Positions 7,432-13,507 of a stretch of DNA of 13,507 nt are shown here, one piece after another. The position numbers were made by a program, and so were the translations under genes. The notes beneath the pieces were generated by a model. That model had not been told where the DNA came from. It did not search any database and saw only the letters and a list, made by a program, of their open reading frames with translations. Source of the stretch: Nitrospira sp. (lineage in GTDB: Bacteria; Nitrospirota; Nitrospiria; Nitrospirales; Nitrospiraceae); NCBI GenBank assembly GCA_012032965.1, contig JAAUPT010000013.1, forward strand, positions 1 through 13,507, read 5' to 3'. How positions within the stretch are numbered: position 1 is the stretch's first letter; each line of letters begins with the position of its first letter.

Positions 7432-8898
7432 CTATTTTAGTATCAACACGGCCTGCATGGTGAAGCTCACGAGCGGGTTGGGGTAGACTCCAAAGATAAC
7501 AACCCCAGCGACCGTACAGGCGAGCACGATGGAGAGAGTCGGAGACATAACCACATGAGGAGCGGTGTCCGAATGATCGATCGGCTCCCGCATGTACATG
7601 ACCATGACGAGTCGCAGGTAGAAGTAGGCCGAAATCGCGGCAAAGATCAGGCCAAGCGCCGCCAACCACGTCATGCCGGCTTCCACCGCTGACTTGAAGA
7701 TATACAATTTTCCGACAAAGCCGGCAGTCGGTGGAATTCCCGCCAGCGAAACCATAAAGATCAGCATCAAGAGTGCGGCCAGAGGGTGGCGTTTCGACAG
7801 GCCGGTAAAGTCTTCGATCTCCTCTCCTTCGATGTTGCCTTTGCGAAGCATTGCCACGATTGCAAAGGCTCCGAAGGTCATGAAGGTGTACAGCGCCAGA
7901 TAGAGTAAGACGCTGGCGATCCCGGAAGAACCCTCCATCCGACCGGCGGCCACGACCCCGATTAAGGCATAGCCCGCATGGGCGATGCTTGAGTAAGCCA
8001 ACATACGCTTGACGTTCGTTTGGATTAGGGCAACGATGTTACCGATCAACAGGGTGGCGATGCAGAGCAAGAGAAAGATCGCGGACCAATTCGCTTTGAG
8101 CCCTCCCAGACCCTCTATAAATACCCTGAGAAAAGCGCCGAAGCTGGCGGCTTTAGAGGCCACCGCCATAAAAGCGGTCACGGAGGTCGGGGCACCCTGG
8201 TAGACATCGGGGGTCCACATGTGGAACGGAACCACAGCGAGCTTGAAGCCAAATCCTACCGCGAGCAAGATTGTGGAAAATAACAGTAACGGATCACTCA
8301 ATCCTTGGCCCGCGATAACCGTGGCGATCTCCGGCAGCCTGGTACTGCCCGTCGCTCCATACAGCAGCGATATCCCATAGAGGAGGATGCCGGATGAAAA
8401 TGCTCCCAAGACGAAGTACTTTGCAGAGGCCTCGAGAGAGCGCGGTTCTTCGCGCTTGAGTCCCGTCATCACGTACAGCGAGAGGGACATGAGCTCGGTG
8501 CCGAGATAGATCGTCAACAGATCGTCCGCCGACACCATGACCATCATTCCGGCGAGCGCGAGCAGAATAAAACCATAATATTCGCCGAAATACAGCCGCT
8601 CTTCCTTAAGGTACGAATACGAAAGAAGGATGGTGAGGCCGGTGACGAAGTACAGGAGCAATTTCCAAAAGGCTCCATAGGCATCGATGATGACGAGCCC
8701 ACTAAAGATCGCGGTCGGACCGCTCACCTGGGATGCCGTCAACCCCATACATATGGCGAGGGTTCCAAGACTCACCCACACCAGGCTATCCTTGCTAGGC
8801 CCGCGCAGTACTGGGTCAAGCACAAGCACGACGCAGGCCGCTGTGATGACGAGCAATTCCGGTAGGATAAGGAAGAGGTCGCCCACCGAGAAAGTCAT
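7432..8898 (-). CDS. nuoN: NADH-quinone oxidoreductase subunit N
   Basis: NuoN is one of the three antiporter-like proton-channel subunits in the membrane arm of respiratory complex I. The 488-residue protein has about 14 hydrophobic segments. It carries family motifs such as the LGTELMSLSLYVMTGL stretch containing the conserved Glu, the FGFKLAVVPFHMWTPDVYQG region with the conserved Lys, the PTSVTAFMAVASKAASF segment that follows, and NVKRMLAYSSIAHAGY. The length is normal. The ATG overlaps the nuoM stop as ATGA, and AAGGA lies 9 bases before it, so the two are translationally coupled. The stop TAG is at 7432-7434. Confidence 0.97.
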   Translation of the reverse strand: MTFSVGDLFLILPELLVITAACVVLVLDPVLRGPSKDSLVWVSLGTLAICMGLTASQVSGPTAIFSGLVIIDAYGAFWKLLLYFVTGLTILLSYSYLKEERLYFGEYYGFILLALAGMMVMVSADDLLTIYLGTELMSLSLYVMTGLKREEPRSLEASAKYFVLGAFSSGILLYGISLLYGATGSTRLPEIATVIAGQGLSDPLLLFSTILLAVGFGFKLAVVPFHMWTPDVYQGAPTSVTAFMAVASKAASFGAFLRVFIEGLGGLKANWSAIFLLLCIATLLIGNIVALIQTNVKRMLAYSSIAHAGYALIGVVAAGRMEGSSGIASVLLYLALYTFMTFGAFAIVAMLRKGNIEGEEIEDFTGLSKRHPLAALLMLIFMVSLAGIPPTAGFVGKLYIFKSAVEAGMTWLAALGLIFAAISAYFYLRLVMVMYMREPIDHSDTAPHVVMSPTLSIVLACTVAGVVIFGVYPNPLVSFTMQAVLILK

Positions 8899-10499
8899 GG
8901 CCGGTGTTCCTTCGTCGAGAGATCAGCCAAGCGCGAAGAGGTTGTGCCTCGGGAGATCGTTAGGTCGACATTCGCGGTTAGACCCTGTTGGGTGGAGGAA
9001 GGAACCTGCTGATTCAGAGCTGACGTCTCTTCCTGGGGAAGCGGAATGACACGTGCGATAACTTTCTCCACGCTCATGTGCATGCGAGTCAGCACGGGAT
9101 TAGGAAACAGGCCGATCACGAAAATCAGGACCGCCAGCGGCACAAGAGTCACCATTTCACGAAGGTTGAGATCGCGAAGTTTCGGAAGTACATGCGCGGC
9201 GGGGATGCCGAACGCGACCCGTTGAATCATCCAGAGCAGGTAGGCAGCGGCTAGGATAATACCCAAAGATGCAAGCGCTGCGGCGATCTTACTCCAGAGG
9301 AACGTGCCTACGAGTACCATGAATTCACCCACAAAACTGTTCGTGCCGGGAAGTCCAAGCGAAGACAGCGCAAAAATGACGAGGAGTGTGGCATAGCGAG
9401 GCATCGGCTTCGTGAGACCGATATTGTCGGCGATCTGTCGGCTGTGAGTTCGTTCGTAGATCATTCCGACACAGAGAAAGAGCCCACCCGTGGTGATGCC
9501 GTGATTCACCATCTGCATGACGGCACCTTCAATCCCCTGAATATTGAACATGAAGAGGCCGAGCGTGACGAACCCCATATGGCTGACGCTGGAGTAGGCG
9601 ATGAGCTTTTTGAGATCGGCCTGGGCTAAGGCCATGTAAGCGCCGTAGATAATGGCCACAATCGAAAGTGCCACCATCAACGGGGTGAACAACCGTGATG
9701 CATCCGGCAACATGGGAAGACTAAAGCGTAAAAAACCATACGTCCCCATTTTGAGCAGGACGCTAGCGAGAAGCACGCTCCCGGCTGTGGGAGCTTCTAC
9801 GTGCGCGTCCGGTAGCCAGGTATGGAAGGGGAACATAGGAACTTTGACGGCGAACGCTGCGAAAAAGGCGAAAAAAATCCAAATCTGAAGAGCCTCTCCG
9901 TAGCTTCTCTGGCTCAGCTGAAGAATGTCGAAGGTGTGGCCACCCTGGAAATATAGGACCAGGATTCCGACCAGCAGCAAGACACTGCCGGCGAGGGTAT
10001 AGAGGAAGAATTTAATGGCGGCATAGATGCGATTCGGCCCGCCCCAGACTCCGATCAGGAGGTACATCGGAATCAGCATCGCTTCCCAAAATACGTAGAA
10101 TAGTACGAAATCCAACGCGCAGAACACTCCGATCATGGCACTTTCCATGATCAACAGCATGGCCATGAAACTCCGAACTCTCGTCTCTATGGCATGCCAG
10201 GAGATCAAGACGCAGAGCGGCATCAGGACCGTCGTCATGATGATCAGAGGTAAGCTGATACCGTCGAGACCAAGCTTGTAGTTGATTGAGAGAGTGGGGA
10301 TCCATCTGGCAAATTCAACGAATTGCATCTGACCGGAGGATGCGTCGAAGAGCCACCAGAGAGGAAGCGAGATCAGTAAGTCGGCAACGGTAATACCTAG
10401 GGCGACCAGTCGGACAGAGGAGTCCTTGACGGTAAAGAGGACCACTGCTCCAATCAAGGGCAGAAAGATCAACACCGTAAGCCAAGGAAAGCCAGTCAT
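8895..10499 (-). CDS. nuoM: NADH-quinone oxidoreductase subunit M
   Basis: NuoM is the central antiporter-like subunit of complex I. The protein is 534 residues from the ATG at 10499, which is preceded by CTGGAG about 5 bases upstream. The frame is open 16 codons further, but those residues (starting MYRPYSAIR) are not family-like and the internal ATG is the better choice. Conserved features are the quinol-arm motif LFYVFWEAMLIPMYLLIG with the key Glu, FAVKVPMFPFHTWLPDAHVE with the key Lys, and LKKLIAYSSVSHMGFVTLG. About 14 membrane segments are present. The last 50 residues or so form a polar, Ser/Thr/Gln-rich tail (from about LPQEETSALNQQ) that most NuoM proteins lack. The end overlaps nuoN. 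Confidence 0.97.
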   Translation of the reverse strand: MTGFPWLTVLIFLPLIGAVVLFTVKDSSVRLVALGITVADLLISLPLWWLFDASSGQMQFVEFARWIPTLSINYKLGLDGISLPLIIMTTVLMPLCVLISWHAIETRVRSFMAMLLIMESAMIGVFCALDFVLFYVFWEAMLIPMYLLIGVWGGPNRIYAAIKFFLYTLAGSVLLLVGILVLYFQGGHTFDILQLSQRSYGEALQIWIFFAFFAAFAVKVPMFPFHTWLPDAHVEAPTAGSVLLASVLLKMGTYGFLRFSLPMLPDASRLFTPLMVALSIVAIIYGAYMALAQADLKKLIAYSSVSHMGFVTLGLFMFNIQGIEGAVMQMVNHGITTGGLFLCVGMIYERTHSRQIADNIGLTKPMPRYATLLVIFALSSLGLPGTNSFVGEFMVLVGTFLWSKIAAALASLGIILAAAYLLWMIQRVAFGIPAAHVLPKLRDLNLREMVTLVPLAVLIFVIGLFPNPVLTRMHMSVEKVIARVIPLPQEETSALNQQVPSSTQQGLTANVDLTISRGTTSSRLADLSTKEHRP

Positions 10500-10590
10500 C
10501 AGCACTCCAGATCTGCAAATGCGAATCGCAGAATATGGTCTGTACAATGGATCATGCCGCGTTTGCCAGGGTTCGTTCCATTCGTAGTCA

Positions 10591-12482
10591 TCACAAAAGT
10601 AGATACGCCGTTAACACGACGATACCCACGGCCATTGCCAGGGCGTAGTGTTGGGTTTGGCCGCTCTGGATGAGCCTCAACAACCACCCCCCCCACGCGA
10701 TGGCCCGTGCGATCCCATTCACGGCTCCATCGATCACCTCGACATCGACTCGTTTCCAAAGTTCGGAGGCTGCCTTCAACGTTGGTCGTACGAAAAGATA
10801 GTCATACAGTTCATCGACATACCACTTGTTCAACGAGGCGTGATAAAGGCTCTTCAACCCTCCGGCGAGACGATCGGGAAGATGAGGGTTCAGTACGTAG
10901 ACATAGTAGGCCGATGCGATACCGAGTAACCCCACCACAGTAGCAGCAAGCATGATCATGAACCCGTCGGAACCATGCTGAGCCGCGGCTTCCTGTCCGG
11001 TAGAAAAGACGGCATCAATGATGGGATGCCGAGGTATCCGGTCAGCACGCTGAAGACTGCCAGAATAAGGAGCGGTGTCGTCATCGTCCGTGAAGGTTCC
11101 TGGATGTGTGCCGCATGCTGCGGATCGGCATGCGACGGTCCCCAAAAGGTTACGAACACGAGTCTAAAGCTATAGAAAGCAGTCAGTAGCGCCGTCAATA
11201 AACCCAAAATAGTCAAAACCCGACCAAGATCTCCCGATAACCAAGCGGATACCAGAATATCATCCTTGCTGAAAAATCCAGCCGTGAGAGGAAAGCCGGC
11301 AAGGGCGAGTGAACCGACCACGAACGTCCAATAGGTAATCGGGAGTTTCTCCTTGAGGCCTCCCATATGCCGCATGTCCTGCTCATGATGAAGGGCGATG
11401 ATCACTGAGCCACAGCCAAGGAACAACAGGGCTTTGAAGGCACCGTGGGTTAACAGATGGTACATGCCGGAAGCATACGCGCCGAGTCCACAGGCCATGA
11501 TCATGTAGCCGAGCTGGCTCACGGTCGAATAGGCCACCACACGTTTGATATCTGTTTGGGTCAGCGCAATCGTGGCGCCAAGAAGCATCGTAGCAGCGCC
11601 GGTTACGGCAACGACGCTCATAGCGGTGGAAGACAGGTTATAGATGGGAGCGAGCCGTGCAACCATGAACACACCGGCTGTCACCATTGTGGCAGCGTGA
11701 ATGAGAGCCGAAATCGGTGTGGGGCCTTCCATGGCATCAGGCAACCAGACGTGAAGAGGGACTTGTGCCGATTTACCTACCGCGCCGGTGAACAGTAAGA
11801 GGGCGATGAGCGTGAATACGGAAACCTCCCACACACCTCCGAACGGACCGAGAAGATTCATCGTCAGGTCGGTCGCTTCATGGATGGCAGGAAAGATATC
11901 GAGGTAGTTCAGTGATCCAAAATGGTACCAGACCAACAGCAGACCCAGCATGAAGCCGAAATCACCTACACGATTCACGAGAAATGCCTTGGTTGCCGCG
12001 GCACAGGCCGACGCGCGCTCGTACCAATGTCCGATCAAGAGATAGGAGCACAGACCGACAGCTTCCCAGAATATGAAAAGCTGGAGCAAATTATCGGCGA
12101 GCACCAGCATCAACATGGAGAAGGTGAAGAGGGCGATATAGCTGAAGAAGCGGGCATAGCCTGAATCGCCGTGCATGTAACCGATCGTATAAATGTGCAC
12201 GAGCGAACTGACGCCGGTTACCAGCAAAAGCATGACGGCGGTGAGCCGATCGATATGGAGGCCGATGTGAATATCGAGATCACCCGAAGCGAGCCACGTA
12301 TAGAGTGGCACCGAAATAACAGAACCGGAGGCAATCTCAAAAAAAGCCGACAGTGCCAGCACGAGCGATAACAAGACTGCCGGGACTGCAACCAGGTGCG
12401 CCCGGTCCTTGATCCGGGAGCCCCCTAATCCTAAGACAAGAAAGGCAGCCAGTGGGAGGAATGGGATGAGTGCGTAAAGCAT
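10591..12482 (-). CDS. nuoL: NADH-quinone oxidoreductase subunit L, frameshifted
   Basis: NuoL is the distal antiporter-like subunit of complex I; its long lateral helix braces the membrane arm. The first part is normal: ILPLAAF-like N-terminus, FIFWEAVGLCSYLLIGHW with conserved Glu140, VGKSAQVPLHVWLPDAMEGP, and DIKRVVAYSTVSQLGYM. After LTGYLGIP the frame changes by one base near 11023-11025. The continuation IIDAVFSTGQEAAAQHGSDG and the lateral helix region (KWYVDELYDYLFVRPTLK) lie in the neighbouring frame and stop at 10591. Joined, the parts give about 628 residues, a normal NuoL length. Unjoined, the first frame ends at 10956 after about 508 residues, with a foreign tail (SLMPSFLPDRKPRLS and so on). 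The start ATG at 12482 gives a typical N-terminus; a TTG at 12527 is possible but less likely. The cause may be a sequencing or assembly error, a real mutation, or recoding. Confidence 0.9.
10594..10959 (-). other. Possible re-initiation ORF for the NuoL C-terminal part
   Basis: The early stop TGA of the first nuoL frame (10956-10958) overlaps an ATG at 10957-10959 that is in frame with the C-terminal part, forming ATGA. Translation from it would give a 122-residue protein starting MIMLAATVVGLLG and holding the lateral helix and last membrane segment. nuoJ/nuoK and nuoM/nuoN use the same overlap, so coupled re-initiation is conceivable. No clear ribosome site precedes it, and the overlap may be chance. 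Confidence 0.3.
11022..11027 (-). other. Frameshift point in nuoL
   Basis: On the + strand the gene reads GATGGGATGCC here (11019-11029). One extra G in the GGG at 11023-11025 (one extra C in the coding strand) would restore GGC ATC CCC ATC ATT GAT, that is G-I-P-I-I-D, and join the two NuoL frames. The position can move by a few bases without changing the conclusion. I see no canonical X-XXY-YYZ slippery heptamer at the point of change. Confidence 0.7.
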
Positions 12483-12581
12483 GGTGAAGGTGTCAATCGA
12501 TGGTCGTCGGTCCCACAGAAGCCTCAAGAAGCAAACTGAGGAGTGTAGCGTGTGAGGGGTGATGAGTCGTCACGGGTATGT

Positions 12582-12887
12582 TTACCACTTGAGTAGGTTG
12601 AACTCCTCAATATTGATCGTAGAACTGGATCGGTGCAAGGCGATGATGATGGCCAGACCGACCGCGACTTCTGCAGCTGCGACGGTCAAGGCAAAAAAGA
12701 CAAACACCTGCCCGCCAAGATCTTGCAGGTGGTCGGAGAACGCGACGAAGTTTATGTTGGTGGCGTTCAGCATCAGTTCCACGGACAGCAGAATGGCGAT
12801 GATGTTGCGCCGGATCAACACGCCGACGACACCCGTCAAGAACACGATGGCGCTCAAGATCAGATAGTAGGAAACAGGGACTGTCAT
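12582..12887 (-). CDS. nuoK: NADH-quinone oxidoreductase subunit K
   Basis: NuoK is a small complex I membrane subunit (ND4L homologue) with three transmembrane helices on the proton pathway between the quinone module and NuoN. The 101-residue length is exactly typical. Two membrane-embedded glutamates that carry protons are at Glu37 ([15 protein letters not shown]) and Glu73 ([11 protein letters not shown]), close to positions 36 and 72 in E. coli. The ATG overlaps the nuoJ stop as ATGA. About 100 bases separate its stop from the chosen nuoL start; I see no gene in that gap. Confidence 0.98.
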   Translation of the reverse strand: MTVPVSYYLILSAIVFLTGVVGVLIRRNIIAILLSVELMLNATNINFVAFSDHLQDLGGQVFVFFALTVAAAEVAVGLAIIIALHRSSSTINIEEFNLLKW

Positions 12888-13429
12888 TGGGCACCTGGCA
12901 CGTGTGTCACGTCCTTTGCCTCATGCTCGCCGACGTCGCGTTTCGCGAGGACAATCGCGCCGATCATGGCGACCAAGAGAATCAGGGAGGCCACTTCAAA
13001 AGGGAACAAATATGTCGAGAAGAGCGTTTGGCCAATGGCCAATGTATTGTCTGCGACGTGAGGCTCAACAGGAAGTGAGGCCGGTTGACGATTGGCTGCA
13101 CCCATGTTGCCTGAGAGCAGGACGAGAAATTCGACCGATAACGGAACGCAGACAAAAGCGGCGACTCGCCATTGGCTGTGGTACCGGTCGTCGCGGTTGA
13201 CGTTGAGCAACATGACGACAAATAGATACAGCACGAGGATGGCCCCGGCATAGACGATGACCTGCACGGCAGCGAGAAATTCGGCATGGAGCGTGATATA
13301 CAATCCTGCGACGTGGAAAAACATGATCAGAAGAGACAGTGCGCTATAAACAGGATTCCGTAGTGCCACCACCAGAATGGAGGTAATGGCAATCATCCCG
13401 GCGAAATATCCAAAAAACACGTGAGCCAC
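12884..13429 (-). CDS. nuoJ: NADH-quinone oxidoreductase subunit J
   Basis: NuoJ (ND6 homologue) is a five-helix complex I subunit that links quinone reduction to the proton channels. The 181-residue protein has the family opening with [20 protein letters not shown] and the signature [20 protein letters not shown], which holds the conserved Tyr-Ala-Gly-Ala kink. A polar loop near 110-130 precedes the last helix ([15 protein letters not shown]), the usual NuoJ end. The start is GTG at 13429 ([11 protein letters not shown]), with a weak GGAAC about 8 bases upstream. Its stop overlaps nuoK. Only 15 bases separate it from the upstream gene, so it sits inside the operon. Confidence 0.96.
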   Translation of the reverse strand: MAHVFFGYFAGMIAITSILVVALRNPVYSALSLLIMFFHVAGLYITLHAEFLAAVQVIVYAGAILVLYLFVVMLLNVNRDDRYHSQWRVAAFVCVPLSVEFLVLLSGNMGAANRQPASLPVEPHVADNTLAIGQTLFSTYLFPFEVASLILLVAMIGAIVLAKRDVGEHEAKDVTHVPGAQ

Positions 13430-13444
13430 GATACAGTTCCTAGG

Positions 13445-13507
13445 TTAGCGGTCGATCAACCCAAACCCATACCACGGCATGGCCGTCATTGGCGCCCCAA
13501 TGCGTGC
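13445..13507 (-). CDS. C-terminal end of the gene upstream of nuoJ (probably nuoI)
   Basis: A minus-strand frame runs in from the right window edge and ends at TAA (13445-13447). The 20 visible residues (ARIGAPMTAMPWYGFGLIDR) have no diagnostic motif. By the usual complex I order (nuoH-nuoI-nuoJ) it should be nuoI, the ferredoxin-like subunit. The open frame and its 15-base spacing to nuoJ support a real gene end; its identity is inferred from position only. Confidence 0.45.
   Translation of the reverse strand, partial: ARIGAPMTAMPWYGFGLIDR

Noticed and set aside
7391..7669. Upstream extension of the YihY frame (93 codons)
   Set aside because: It is antisense-free but overlaps the 3' end of nuoN in another frame, and its residues show no family similarity. 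The ATG at 7390 gives the normal YihY start.
10520..10530. Small palindrome TGCGAATCGCA in the nuoL-nuoM gap
   Set aside because: Five-base arms with a one-base centre are common by chance, and no repeat copies or known operator match were seen.

Overview
The window looks like an ordinary chromosomal stretch from a free-living Gram-negative bacterium. It carries a complex I (nuo) gene block, bacterial housekeeping genes (uvrC, a dapF homologue) and the remains of an outer-membrane barrel gene. My impression is Nitrospira or a relative (phylum Nitrospirota), but I could not test this and hold it loosely. No tRNA, rRNA, CRISPR array, insertion sequence or attachment site was found.

Left part (1-5332). 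Positions 1-745 hold a heavily decayed + strand gene. Its pieces, spread over three reading frames, can be read as the C-terminal half of an OmpP1/FadL-type outer-membrane transporter. Facing it is a minus-strand series that, in transcription order, contains a polysaccharide deacetylase with its middle missing, a GNAT acetyltransferase coupled to it by an ATGA overlap, a glyoxalase-like VOC protein, a DapF-family protein in which both catalytic cysteines are serine, and uvrC. The only other gene on the + strand is a CBS-domain site-2 protease (5271-6431), placed head to head with the deacetylase remnant.

Right part (6539-13507). A minus-strand operon encodes the membrane arm of NADH-quinone oxidoreductase in the order (end of an upstream gene)-nuoJ-nuoK-nuoL-nuoM-nuoN, followed 41 bases later by a YihY-family membrane protein. 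nuoJ/nuoK and nuoM/nuoN overlap by ATGA. nuoL is interrupted by a one-base frameshift near 11023-11025, and the early stop it produces overlaps an in-frame ATG of the distal part.

NuoJ, K, L, M and N together form the quinone-proximal and antiporter-like subunits that pump protons. The points most worth checking are the double Cys-to-Ser DapF homologue, the split nuoL, the internally deleted deacetylase and the decayed FadL-like gene. I saw no clearly new multi-gene system.
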